A stretch of DNA of 64,000 nt from Palsa-295 sp963781105 (GCA_963781105.1 CAWAED010000001.1:434001-498000), one strand, 5' to 3'. Counted from the first letter of the stretch, positions 52,754 to 61,471 are shown. Notes: a model not told the origin generated them from the letters alone. A program made the numbers and translations.

Positions 52754-53150
52754 TTATTTTCGGTATTGCTCGTCGGTGACCTTTTCCATCCAATCGACCA
52801 CGTTCCCGTCCTTTTTCTCCTGAATCGCAATGTGCGTCATGCCAGTTGTCGGCGTCGCGCCATGCCAGTGCTTCTCGTTTGGCGAGAACCAGATCACGTC
52901 ACCAGGACGGATATCCTCGATCGGGCCACCTTCGCGCTGAACCCAGCCGCAGCCAGCCGTCACGATGAGCGTCTGGCCCAGCGGATGGATGTGCCATGCA
53001 GTCCGCGCACCCGGCTCCAAACGTAACGCTCGCGCCTTGAACAAACGCGGGATCGGGGGCCTGAAAAAGTGGGTCGATGCGAACGGATCCCGTGAACCAG
53101 TCGGACGGACCTTTCGCGGAAGGTTGTGAGCCAGCTCTTTTGATTTCCAT
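52754..53150 (-). pseudogene. Cupin protein (hydroxynitrile-lyase-like) with one-base frameshift
   Basis: From the ATG at 53150 the frame reads MEIKRAGSQPSAKGPSDWF and FVQGASVTF, then leaves the family; from the adjacent frame RLEPGARTAWHIHPLGQTL, GCGWVQREGGPIEDIRPGD and EKHWHGATPTTGMTH continue the same protein. One extra base at the CC of 53017-53018 explains it. Joined, the product is a ~131-residue cupin with metal-binding His residues (HIHPLGQ, HWH), closely like the manganese cupins that act as hydroxynitrile lyases in Granulicella and Acidobacterium. As read, it would not give a full protein. Confidence 0.8.
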
Positions 53151-53185
53151 AGTTGCCACTCTCTTTTCGTGTGTCTTCGTGCAGC

Positions 53186-53962
53186 TTACTGAATCGTTTG
53201 GCCGCCGTCGACGACCATTGCACTGCCAATGACAAAGCCTGACGCGTCCGAACAGAGCCAGAGAACGGCATTCGCGATCTCTTCGGGCCGCCCCATCCTC
53301 CCGATTGGCTCCTCCGAAATCACCTTCGCCCTCCCTTCGGCAGTTCCGCCAGTGAAGCGATCCATCATTGGGGTATCGATATAGCCGGGGCAGACAGCGT
53401 TAACGCGAATGTTCTGCGCGGCGTAGTCGAGGGCAGCCGCCCTTGTGAGGCCGATCACGCCATGTTTCGCGGCGGTGTACGCTGGACTGCCTTTGATGCC
53501 AATCACGCCGGCACCCGAGGAAGTGTTCACGATCGCGCCACCTCCTTGCTTGACCAAGAGGGGGATTTCGTACTTCATGGAGAGGAAGACCCCGCGGAGG
53601 TCGATGGCGATGATCCGGTCCCACTCCTCCAAGTCGTAGTCCGCAGTCGGAGCGGGCTTCTTCGGCTCAATGCCTGCGTTATTGAAGGCGAAATCCAATC
53701 GCCCGAAAGCTTCGATGGTTTTGTCCAGAGCCGCCTTTACGTCGTCGGCGCGTGTCACGTCGCACCGGACGGCGAGCGCCCGACCGCCCTTTTCCTCAAT
53801 CATGCGTGCCGATTCTTGGTTATTCTTTTCGGATACGTCAGCCACCACCACGCTCGCTCCTTCGCGAGCGAATGCCATTGCAGTTGCACGACCGATTCCG
53901 CCTCCCGCCCCTGTCACAAATGCCACTTTTCCTGTCAAAGTTCCATTCATTTGAGTCTCCAT
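53186..53962 (-). CDS. Short-chain dehydrogenase/reductase, classical
   Basis: A 258-residue SDR: GKVAFVTGAGGGIGRATAMA (TGxxxGxG cofactor motif), NNAG, the catalytic Ser in VNTSSGAG and YTAAKHG (YxxxK). AREGASVVVADVSEK suggests NAD(H) preference, with Asp at the end of the second strand. AGGAG lies 7 bases before the ATG at 53962. It sits in the cupin-SDR-ADH row on the minus strand; the substrate is unknown. Confidence 0.92.
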   Translation of the reverse strand: METQMNGTLTGKVAFVTGAGGGIGRATAMAFAREGASVVVADVSEKNNQESARMIEEKGGRALAVRCDVTRADDVKAALDKTIEAFGRLDFAFNNAGIEPKKPAPTADYDLEEWDRIIAIDLRGVFLSMKYEIPLLVKQGGGAIVNTSSGAGVIGIKGSPAYTAAKHGVIGLTRAAALDYAAQNIRVNAVCPGYIDTPMMDRFTGGTAEGRAKVISEEPIGRMGRPEEIANAVLWLCSDASGFVIGSAMVVDGGQTIQ

Positions 53963-54073
53963 AAATCGTCTCCTCACATACGAAGAAAAACTGTAGTCGC
54001 GCGGCGATCATCCGTTGCACGATGGCCTTCAGCTACATCAGCCCACATCGAGCGAAGATTCCGTTTTGCACGG

Positions 54074-55249
54074 TTAGCCTTTCATATCCATGCCCACAAC
54101 AAAACGATACCTGGCTTGTTTCGCAATCACCTTCGACCACGCGTTGTTGATTCCATCCATCGGAATCTTTGTGATCTGCGGTTTGATGTTTTGAATAGCG
54201 CAAAAATCCAGCATCTCCTGAGTCTCTGGAATGCCACCAGTATTTGATCCGGCGAGGGCAGTTCTTGAGAGTACGGTGGTCATTTGCCCGTACTCATTTG
54301 GCGTCGTGAGTTTTCCGACTCCGACACGGCAGAGAGTCGCATCTCGCTTTAGAAGCGGAATGAACCTGTCCAGGTCGTGTTGGTAGGGAATCGTATCTAC
54401 AATGAAGTCAAAGACTCTCTTGTACATTGAGAAATCAGCCCCATCTTTCCTGATGAGAACGTCTTTCGCGCCAAAGCGACGCGCATCTTTTTCCTTGTCC
54501 GGGGACGTCGTCACGACGGTTACATCCGCTCCCATCTTAGTGGCGAACTGTACGGCCAGATGTCCCAAGCCACCTAGACCCGCAATTGCGACCTTCTTAC
54601 CAGGAGCAACACTCCAATGGCGAAGGGGCGAATAGGTCGTAATACCGGCGCACAGCAATGGACCAGCTTCGGCGAGATCGATTGAATCCGGGATACTGAG
54701 GACGAAATCTTGGTCAACAACTACGAATTTCGAGTAGCCGCCTTGAGTGATAGATCCGTCACGATCTTTCGACCCATAAGTTTGAGTATTACCGTTCTCG
54801 CAGTAGTTTTCGGCTCCCCGGAGGCACTCGGGGCAGTGCCGACATGAGTCGACCATCGTTCCCACTCCAACACGCGAACCCACGTCGAACTTACTCACAC
54901 TGGGGCCAATGGCCACAACCTCTCCAGCCAGTTCGTGGCCTACGACTTGTGGATAATGGATCTTCCCCCAGTCGCCATGGATCGTGTGAATGTCAGAATG
55001 ACAAACTCCACAATAGTGAATCTTTATTGCGACGTCTTTCGGACCAAGAGCACGACGCTGGAACTTCATGAGTTTAAGCGGACTAGTCTCCGCATATCCC
55101 GCCATCGCCTCTGTGGGATAAGGGCCGTTTCCGTATCCAGAAGATTTCTCGGCAAAAAGATTGCTTGAACCTGCGAGCACTGCGCCTGCACCAAGTACTG
55201 CAGATTGGCGGAGAAAGTCTCTCCTCGAATTGCTGTTTGACTGGTTCAT
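54074..55249 (-). CDS. Zinc alcohol dehydrogenase (cinnamyl-type) with Tat signal
   Basis: A 391-residue medium-chain dehydrogenase. It begins SNSRRDFLRQSAVLGAGAVL, a clear twin-arginine signal. Zinc ligands are in HYCGVCHSD and GHELAGEV, structural cysteines in CRHCPECLRGAENYC, and the Rossmann motif is GLGGLGHLAVQFA. The sequence is close to YahK/CAD-type aldehyde reductases. Export of an NADP(H) enzyme is unusual, since cofactor supply in the periplasm is limited. Confidence 0.9.
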   Translation of the reverse strand: MNQSNSNSRRDFLRQSAVLGAGAVLAGSSNLFAEKSSGYGNGPYPTEAMAGYAETSPLKLMKFQRRALGPKDVAIKIHYCGVCHSDIHTIHGDWGKIHYPQVVGHELAGEVVAIGPSVSKFDVGSRVGVGTMVDSCRHCPECLRGAENYCENGNTQTYGSKDRDGSITQGGYSKFVVVDQDFVLSIPDSIDLAEAGPLLCAGITTYSPLRHWSVAPGKKVAIAGLGGLGHLAVQFATKMGADVTVVTTSPDKEKDARRFGAKDVLIRKDGADFSMYKRVFDFIVDTIPYQHDLDRFIPLLKRDATLCRVGVGKLTTPNEYGQMTTVLSRTALAGSNTGGIPETQEMLDFCAIQNIKPQITKIPMDGINNAWSKVIAKQARYRFVVGMDMKG

Positions 55250-55316
55250 GTCTATGCCTTTGCTAGAACGTGTGTTTTGTCCCGCTTCTTAGGATTTCCA
55301 CCTGCGTTGGTGTGTC

Positions 55317-55787
55317 TCACCTGGCAACAGCAATGGTCACCTTCACCGATCCCGGCACGTCGAACGCTTCTGCCCCAGCGTCAATTTTGGCAATGGGTAT
55401 CACGCCGGGTGACGGTATCGATTCACCGTCTCGGTGGTAGTAGACAGCGAACTGTTGATCAGGAGACCAATAAGCAATTTCGCCGACTTCGTACGTACTC
55501 TTCCTGGGACCGTTTTCGGAAAGCGCTTTGGGCAGATCGCCGTACTTCTCGCGCCCGAACAGATCTTTCATCGACACGCTCAAAGGGAGAACGGAAACGA
55601 AATCCCGCGCCGTTGCGTTGTCGGCCACAGTGGCAATGACTACCTTGTCGGCAATACTTATTCTGATTTTCATGTTCGTTGTCCTCTCCCTGGCTTTGCT
55701 TGCGTCGACAGCCACTAGGCTCGCTACCAACAAGAGCGTGCTGAAAAGCCGGTTGCTAGCTATCGAGTTTTTGGACCATATGCTCAT
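55317..55787 (-). CDS. Exported cyclophilin-like protein
   Basis: A 156-residue protein with an N-terminal signal (LFSTLLLVASLVAVDASKA) and a cyclophilin-like fold of the DUF/PF18050 type: TVADNATARDFVSVLPLSV, MKDLFGREKYGDLPKAL, YEVGEIAYWSPDQQFAVYY. The internal MKIRISI is also a possible start for a cytoplasmic form. It lies between two alcohol dehydrogenase genes on the same strand and may be co-transcribed. Function unknown. Confidence 0.8.
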   Translation of the reverse strand: MSIWSKNSIASNRLFSTLLLVASLVAVDASKARERTTNMKIRISIADKVVIATVADNATARDFVSVLPLSVSMKDLFGREKYGDLPKALSENGPRKSTYEVGEIAYWSPDQQFAVYYHRDGESIPSPGVIPIAKIDAGAEAFDVPGSVKVTIAVAR

Positions 55788-55798
55788 CTCTGATTCCC

Positions 55799-56827
55799 TC
55801 AGTTCGTTCCATTCGGGCGCAGAAGCGATTTGATCGCCCGCCGCTCGTCCATTGCACGGTAGCCCTCTGCCACCTGATCCAGGGGCTGCGTTAAATCGAA
55901 AACCTTGCCAGGGTTGATCTTTCCGTTCAACACCAGCTTGATCAGTTCAGGCAAATAGCGACGCACCGGAGCCGGTCCACCATGCAGATGGACGTGAGAG
56001 AAGAACAATTGCTCGCCGTCGAGAGAAACACCGTGCGGCACGCCGACGTAACCTATGTAGCCGCCAGTACGGGTGGAGGTGATCGCTTGCATCATCGACT
56101 CCTGGGTTCCAACACACTCCAGCACCGAATCGGCGCCGACTCCGTTGGTCAGCTCCTTGATGCGCGCAACACCTTCATCCCCTCGCTCAGTGACAATGTC
56201 GGTAGCACCAAATTCGCGTGCGAGCTTCTGGCGAGACGCGTGACGGCTCATCGCGATGATTCGCTTCGCACCCATTTGCTTCGCGGAGAGAATGCCAAGC
56301 AATCCGACCGCACCGTCACCGACCACCACAACCGTGGCACCAGGTTTAACATTCGCAACATCGGCGGCGAACCACCCGGTCCCCATCACATCTGATAACG
56401 TCAGCAGGCTCGGGATGAGGTCTTCCGAGGGGACATCGGACGTGGCGACCAGGGTGCCGTCCGCGAGTGGGACACGCAGCAGGGGAGCCTGTGCTCCGCC
56501 GACCAACTCGCGATGCTGGCAGGACGACTGGTATCCGATCTGACAGGTGGGACAGGTGTTGTCCGACGCGAAAAATGAACCGATCACGAATTGACCGGGC
56601 TTAACCGATGTGACGGCGCTTCCGACCTCCTCGACAACGCCGCAGTATTCGTGGCCCATCGGGGTTGGCTGAGCAATCGGCCGGATGCCGCGATACGGCC
56701 AGAGGTCTGATCCGCACACACATGCCGATGAGACCCTGATAACGGCGTCCGTGGGCTTAATGATTTTCGGGATGTCGCGTTCCTCAAAACGCACGTCGCG
56801 CGGCCCGTACAACACAGCTCCTCGCAT
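55799..56827 (-). CDS. Zinc-dependent alcohol dehydrogenase, MDR family
   Basis: A 342-residue protein. Zinc ligands are in ACVCGSDLWPYRG and MGHEYCGVVEEVG, structural cysteines in CPTCQIGYQSSC (one fewer than usual), and the cofactor motif is VVVVGDGAVGLLGILSA. It is unlike the ADH at 54074 and has no signal peptide. AAGGAG lies 8 bases before the ATG. It is the first gene of the minus-strand row ending at the AraC gene. Confidence 0.9.
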   Translation of the reverse strand: MRGAVLYGPRDVRFEERDIPKIIKPTDAVIRVSSACVCGSDLWPYRGIRPIAQPTPMGHEYCGVVEEVGSAVTSVKPGQFVIGSFFASDNTCPTCQIGYQSSCQHRELVGGAQAPLLRVPLADGTLVATSDVPSEDLIPSLLTLSDVMGTGWFAADVANVKPGATVVVVGDGAVGLLGILSAKQMGAKRIIAMSRHASRQKLAREFGATDIVTERGDEGVARIKELTNGVGADSVLECVGTQESMMQAITSTRTGGYIGYVGVPHGVSLDGEQLFFSHVHLHGGPAPVRRYLPELIKLVLNGKINPGKVFDLTQPLDQVAEGYRAMDERRAIKSLLRPNGTN

Positions 56828-57271
56828 AAATCGATCTCCTTACTCTGCTTCCTTAGTGATTTCGACGCTAGTGTGCCGTGTAACCGTCATCGACAACGAG
56901 CGCGTGCTTGATGACAAAGCTTGCACCTACGCTGCCGCCAGGCCCATACCACACCCTGGCCCGTGAGTAGTACAAATTGGCTTCAAATGCAGTTTCATGA
57001 GTTTTCCTCGAAGCTCGCTTTTCGTCATTCAAGACTTTAGATGTCACGATCGGCGGCGCACACTAGCGGAACGCGCCAATTTGCTTGCACAACCCGCCAG
57101 CTGGCTGGTGTAAAGAAACGCTGAGATAGTCCGCAAGTGTGAATGCCTTTTATGTCGGATCACCGGTCAAGCCGGAAATTGCCCGACATTTTTAATTAGA
57201 GGGGCGTGTGCGGAGATCCAATTTCGGGGCAGCGGCGTAGGGTTCCCGAACGTTCAAGGACGAAAACTACA

Positions 57272-57351
57272 AATTCGGATGGTTGCAGGGTTCACGGAAG
57301 TTATTGGGAAAAAAGAATTTTTGGTTGCGGCGGCCTGCAACCATCCGAATT
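57272..57351. repeat. Palindromic element, copy D
   Basis: 80 bp with the same perfect 18-bp arms as copies B and C. Next to the right arm it reads TTGGTTGCGGCGGCC. It is the only feature I can name in the 621-base gap 56828-57448. Confidence 0.88.
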
Positions 57352-57448
57352 GTTTAGTCTTGCCATTCCGCTTTCCAATGGTGCGCACCGCCGCCTAGAC
57401 AGGCGAGTTCTGCCGGGAGCTGAATGATTTCGGCAGCGGCGGAGTGGA

Positions 57449-58066
57449 CTAACAGCAACCCCTCGCTTTGACACCCTCGAATCCCTCCTTCGCAATGAGT
57501 GGAACCATGACCAGTGCCGCTACCGGATCGGCCCACCACCACCCCAATATGGCGTTGAGCACAAGACCGACCAGCAGAATCGCCGAGAGATAGACGCAGA
57601 AATCGGTCTGTTTTGCATCCGCTTTCATGGCGGCGCTGCTCAGCGCGTTTCCCACGCTCTTCTTGGCGCGTGAAAGCACGGGCATGACAATCAGAGAAAC
57701 GACCGCAAGCGCTATTCCGGGGTCGCTTCGCTCAGGGGTCGCCTTCCTTCCAAGGTCCAGCACAGCTTCGATGGCAACATACAACGCCAGTCCGAGGAAA
57801 CATGCTCCCACGATCCTCAGACTAAGCCTCTCGTTTCGCTCCCGCCTCGCGGCATCGGCGTCGACCGACATGCGCCACAGCAGCGTTGCCCCGGACGTGA
57901 CTTCAATAAGGCTGTCGATTCCGAAACCGACAAGCGAGATACTTCCGGCGATCATTCCAGCCCCGATACCAATCAGGCCCTCCAGGCTGTTCTAAGCGAT
58001 TGTGAAATATTCCAGACGCCTTCCTCGGCGAACTTCCGCTTCCCGAGGAATGATCAACTCGTTCAT
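57449..58066 (-). pseudogene. Cation diffusion facilitator-like transporter with in-frame amber codon
   Basis: From the ATG at 58066 the frame reads MNELIIPREAEVRRGRRLEY FTIA, then TAG (57994-57992), then NSLEGLIGIGAGMIAGSISL and onward without break to 57449. Relatives have Trp at this place (TIAWNSLEG), so TGG has become TAG. The rest is a CDF-type membrane protein: FGIDSLIEVTSG, five or so helices and AAMKADAKQTDFC with the metal-site pattern. A shorter product could start at the ATG at 57955 (168 residues), lacking the first helix. Confidence 0.8.
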
Positions 58067-58076
58067 AGGTGCAACC

Positions 58077-58610
58077 CTAGGGAATGGAGATCAGCAGTCC
58101 GCCACTCAGGCCGAGCGAATGCTCATGGCCAGGTCCGAACTTGTAGTCGTAACTCGGTTCGAGATACCAGCCGAATTTGTGTTTTTTAGACGGCCAAAAC
58201 ATAAAGTCTGGCGCGACTTCAACGCCGACAGCGTTCATCTTTTTGCCGTACGCGTTTGTGTGAATCCACTCGGGGCCAATACCGAGCATGAACTCAAATT
58301 TGGGCGAAAGAGTCCAAGGTTTCTTGAAAAGAAGGTCGGTGCTCCATTCCGTCGAGTGGCGTCTAAACAGCGGCGTGACACCGGCCTCAAGTTCTAGCCA
58401 ATTCTCAATCGGCGTAAACTCGACCGCGACTGTTGGACCGAAACTGGAGTTTCCCTCTGTGACACTTCGCTCAGCAGCTCCTCCAAGCTCAACGACCGCG
58501 ACTTCTTTCGTCACGTTGTCAGGTGACTGAGCGAAAGCGCTGATGCAGCACAGCAGCAGCCCAGTCAAGAGCGTGCATTTCGTGGCAGACGTGCGTTTCA
58601 CAATTATCAC
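58077..58610 (-). CDS. Exported beta-barrel-like protein of the metal module
   Basis: The body has alternating hydrophobic strands ending in Phe or Tyr: FGPTVAVEFTPIENWLELEAG, FEFMLGIGPEWIHT, FGWYLEPSYDYKFG, SLGLSGGLLISIP. This suggests a small outer-membrane barrel of about eight strands. A signal peptide (TLLTGLLLCCISAFAQ) is clear. The start is uncertain: GTG at 58610, GTG at 58601 or TTG at 58664 are in frame. It lies between the efflux gene and the MerR-controlled promoter, so it is probably part of the same metal-response operon. Confidence 0.7.
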   Translation of the reverse strand: MIIVKRTSATKCTLLTGLLLCCISAFAQSPDNVTKEVAVVELGGAAERSVTEGNSSFGPTVAVEFTPIENWLELEAGVTPLFRRHSTEWSTDLLFKKPWTLSPKFEFMLGIGPEWIHTNAYGKKMNAVGVEVAPDFMFWPSKKHKFGWYLEPSYDYKFGPGHEHSLGLSGGLLISIP

Positions 58611-58692
58611 AGTGTTTTCCAGACACGCGCGCAGTGTCGCTGACAGCGATCCGTTTCTCGGCAAGAGCCGCTCATGGTAGCCTCGCTATTCA

Positions 58693-58723
58693 AGCATGAG
58701 GTCTATAGTTCCTATAGGGTCAA
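58693..58723 (-). promoter_or_regulatory. MerR-type operator and promoter
   Basis: On the minus strand, -35 TTGACC (58723-58718) and a -10-like CATGCT (58698-58693) are 19 bases apart, the overlong spacing typical of MerR targets. The spacer holds the dyad CTATAG-GAA-CTATAG. It faces the outer-membrane-protein and efflux genes and lies just upstream of the MerR start on the other strand. Confidence 0.72.
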
Positions 58724-58727
58724 GCGC

Positions 58728-59153
58728 ATGAACTCAAACGAGCGGTTCAGCATCGGAGATTTGTCAAAGGCGACGGGCGTCAAGGTAGTGACCATTCGCT
58801 ATTACGAGCATGTGAAACTTATGCCCGCGCCGGCACGAACTGAAGGTAATTACCGCATCTACAGCCGGGAGCATCTGCATCGCCTGCAATTTGTCAGACG
58901 ATGCCGCGACCTTGGCTTTACGCTCGACCAACTCCGGGATCTTCTGCGACTCTCAGTTCAATCGGGGCGGAGGTGTTCGGGCATCGATCGCATCACAGAG
59001 AATCACTTAGAGGAAATCGAATCCAAAATCGCCGACCTGGGACGGCTTGCGGCGCAGCTACGGCGCATCAAGAACGGCTGTCCAGGAAAAGGTCGCATTG
59101 CCGATTGCCGCATTCTCGCCGCACTATCGCCGTCTAGAGGTAAGACCATCTGA
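58728..59153 (+). CDS. MerR-family metal-responsive regulator
   Basis: A 141-residue regulator with FSIGDLSKATGVKVVTIRYYEH as the DNA-binding domain. Cys83, Cys118 and Cys127 show spacings of 35 and 9, exactly those of the Hg(II)-binding triad of MerR (also used by PbrR-type sensors). The start MNSNERF at 58728 leaves the operator outside the gene; an upstream ATG at 58674 would overlap it. It probably activates the divergent efflux and barrel genes on metal stress; the metal cannot be fixed from sequence alone. Confidence 0.88.
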   Translation: MNSNERFSIGDLSKATGVKVVTIRYYEHVKLMPAPARTEGNYRIYSREHLHRLQFVRRCRDLGFTLDQLRDLLRLSVQSGRRCSGIDRITENHLEEIESKIADLGRLAAQLRRIKNGCPGKGRIADCRILAALSPSRGKTI

Positions 59154-59171
59154 GAAAGCTTCATTTTTATC

Positions 59172-59351
59172 AATTCGGATGGTTGCGGGATTCGTGGAAG
59201 TTGCTGAGAACGAAGACGTTCGTGATTGCGAGGGCTTGATTTGAACCAACGAGGCCGCACCCAAGTGTCTGTTTCTGTCTCGAAATGCGGGCCAGGTCAA
59301 TTCCGCAAGGTGTGCATCATGAAACTGTCTCACTTTGTGGGTTCACTCCAC
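59172..59351 (+). repeat. Composite repeat element, copy E
   Basis: Same arrangement as copy A at 41022: AATTCGGATGGTTGC at the left, a diverged middle (GTGATTGCGAGG), then the 119-bp block 59233-59351 identical to 41082-41200, ending GGGTTCACTCCA. The 248 bases that follow to 59599 hold no gene; CGCCTGCTTTGCAAGCGCG at about 59367 faintly recalls a tRNA-Ala anticodon arm. Confidence 0.78.
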
Positions 59352-59599
59352 CTGGCACAGTGGCGCGCCTGCTTTGCAAGCGCGTTCCGGCTCTCTTTTG
59401 CTTGAGAGCTCAAAGCGAACTTGCCGGTGAGATTCCCGAAGTGGAGTAAAGTTCAGCCATGGCCTGAAATCCTTGCTGTTGTGCTTTTGCGCGCAAAAGA
59501 GAGAATCCGATGGGCTTTTCTTGTTTGGAATTACCTAGGAGGTTCCGCGCGCCAACGAGTCGCGGTGTGCACTGGGGTGGCGCGCGTTGGGGCGACCCA

Positions 59600-60022
59600 T
59601 TAGCCGAGCAGAACGGGGAGCAGGACACTCATACCCAGCGCGAAAAACCATAGAGCCGGGGCGGGCGTTCCGACTGGGCGGACGCGCCGGATTTCGTAGG
59701 CTGCGGTGCGGGGACTGAGGAGCAGTCGCCGAGTATAGCGGTTCTCGAGAAAATGGAATGCAAACGCAGTTGTGGCGCCGTAAATCAACGGAATCGCCAA
59801 TTCGGCGCAAGCAGTCTGATGCCCCACGACGCAAAGAGCTCCCAGCGAGTCGAAATGAAAGCTCTGTTTGGCTCGGCCCCGTAGTTCGGCGCGTGCGTTC
59901 TTCGCGAGGACTTCTGCCTCCCGAATCGCAAATTGAGCGGTAGCGGGACAGAGCTTCCCAGACTTCGCATCGGCCACTGCGGCGCAATCACCCAAAGCCC
60001 ACACCCCTGGGTGACCCGGCAC
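59600..60022 (-). pseudogene. NADH dehydrogenase (NDH-2 type) C-terminal fragment
   Basis: About 140 residues beginning GHPGVWALGDCAAVADA, then CPATAQFAIREAEVLAKN and GHQTACAE, and a C-terminal hydrophobic segment (LWFFALGMSVLLPVLLG). These are the FAD-binding motif and tail of type II NADH:quinone oxidoreductase. The first ~300 residues are missing: the frame meets an unrelated gene fragment on the other strand at about 60015. It cannot be functional as it stands. Confidence 0.8.
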
Positions 60023-60244
60023 TTGGCCGAGTTCGGAGACTACCTTGAGAATCAGGTGTCCTCAGAAGTCCGCAAGGAACTTGAATTGCGCCTGTCCCAG
60101 TGCCGCGCTTGCCAGGTGCTGTACGACTCCAGCCGCAAGACCATAAAGATCGTGACGGAAAGCAGCTCATTCGAATTGCCGGAAAACGTCTCTGCGTCGA
60201 TCATAGAGCGTGTCATGGCGAAGTTGCGAGCCGATCGCAGCTGA
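60020..60244 (+). pseudogene. Anti-sigma zinc-finger (ZAS/HC2-like) C-terminal fragment
   Basis: Residues from HLAEFGDYLENQVSSEVRKE to CRACQVLYDSSRKTIKIVT match the zinc-finger anti-sigma domain (H-x3-CxxC), here lacking its first Cys and start codon because the frame begins at the junction with the NADH dehydrogenase fragment. The tail FELPENVSASIIERVMAKLR is complete. The neighbouring sigma factor gene is absent. The 340 bases after it (60245-60584) contain nothing that I recognise. Confidence 0.68.
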
Positions 60245-60584
60245 CGGATCAAAATCGCCAATGGACCGCACAAGACTCAGCCCTTCTGCGCATCATCTTT
60301 TGTCGAGAACAATCGCGTCCTCATGGTCAGAACACGATTGATCTTCACATCCGTCTCAATCGATCGGAGCAAGACGTCCGCTGAAGGAACCTCCGCACCA
60401 CAACCAGATCGTTGCTTGTCCGTGTTGCTATCCGAAGATGCCGGTAAGATACGAAGCGCGAAGCGGAAGGCTAACGACATGCGACAAGTTCCTGACCTGT
60501 GGAACCCAGAATGCAAATAGGCTTTTGTGGCGTCGCTGCTCGGACCATTCTTCTTGGAAGGCCCATTCGTCATCCCGCGAGCTG

Positions 60585-60749
60585 TTAAGTTGAATCTTTG
60601 GAGGTGCCCGTTGCGGGGCTGATGTGGTCATACTTAGCGCCGAGAAGCCGGTTAATTTCTTCGACTATCTCTATCATTTTCGCCGGGTCTTCTTCGTTGG
60701 CGGCCTTCTCGCACAGTTCCAGCCAGTGTTCTTTGATCTTATGTTCCAT
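60585..60749 (-). CDS. Small hydrophilic protein, 54 residues
   Basis: MEHKIKEHWLELCEKAANEE followed by DPAKMIEIVEEINRLLGAK: a mostly helical, acidic small protein. GGAG lies 5 bases before the ATG at 60749 and the codons look natural. I believe it is a real conserved small gene but know no function. The 394 bases from 60750 to 61143 hold no other supported gene. Confidence 0.62.
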   Translation of the reverse strand: MEHKIKEHWLELCEKAANEEDPAKMIEIVEEINRLLGAKYDHISPATGTSKDST

Positions 60750-61143
60750 CGAAGCTCCAGTATTCCTTCGCGGCTGAATTCCCGCCGGGTCGTGTGGAAC
60801 GCGAACGCCCTACTTGCAACAGGAAATCTACCTACAGCGAATCGAACTCACATATAAGTCATGCCGCGTTCGCTGCTGCAACTGGTGCCGCAAGGCGGTT
60901 GTGCGGCTGAGCAAGACGGAGAGGCCCTCGTACGGTCACTCGAACCGCGATCCCAGGGAAGACGCATGACCGGACGTGTCCGGTGCGCTTGTGCAAGAAC
61001 AGTTGCTCTCGCGCGGCTCCCGTCAGGGGCGCAGCGGCGGGCGGGAACCGTTGTTTACACTAGCCGCGCGCACCAAAAAATATCAGAGCCTTCCGCCGTG
61101 GTGCGCCGGCGAGCATGGGACCGGCGCACCACCGCAAATTCGG

Positions 61144-61437
61144 CTAGGTGTGATGTCCTTGCAGGCTCTGCACTTTCGTGCCGACGTCCAGTATCAAATT
61201 GTACAGCCATCCAAACAAGCAGCCGGCTATTGCACCGTCAATAAATCCGTCAATCGTGCCGATCACCACGCTCGCAAAAGTGTGCGTCGAGTGGAACCAC
61301 GGATATACCGAGCTCATCATGCTGATAAAGTTCGTCCCGTACTCCGGCCTTGCCAGGTTGATGAGTCCGACGAGCAAAAGCGCGCCGCCCCACAGTAAAC
61401 CGGCGGCGATTGCCGTGCCTTTGATTGAGAGTCGCAT
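61144..61437 (-). CDS. Small membrane protein with three helices
   Basis: A 97-residue protein: KGTAIAAGLLWGGALLLVGL, FASVVIGTIDGFIDGAIAGC and FGWLYNLILD. The GTIDGFIDGAIAG glycine-rich helix is distinctive and recalls small bacterial holin-like or DUF membrane proteins. AAGGAGG lies 6 bases before the ATG. Function unknown. Confidence 0.78.
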   Translation of the reverse strand: MRLSIKGTAIAAGLLWGGALLLVGLINLARPEYGTNFISMMSSVYPWFHSTHTFASVVIGTIDGFIDGAIAGCLFGWLYNLILDVGTKVQSLQGHHT

Positions 61438-61471
61438 CTTGTTCCTCCTTCGTATGAAAACGCTCTAGAAA

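Noticed and set aside
59353..59390. A tRNA-Ala-like anticodon arm (CCTGC-TTTGCAA-GC)
   Set aside because: Only the 5' stem and loop match; the 3' stem, D arm and T arm are absent. Possibly a third tRNA scrap, but too short to call.
33405..60250. A prophage or conjugative element
   Set aside because: No integrase, capsid, terminase, relaxase or type IV secretion genes are visible; only IS elements and scars support mobility.
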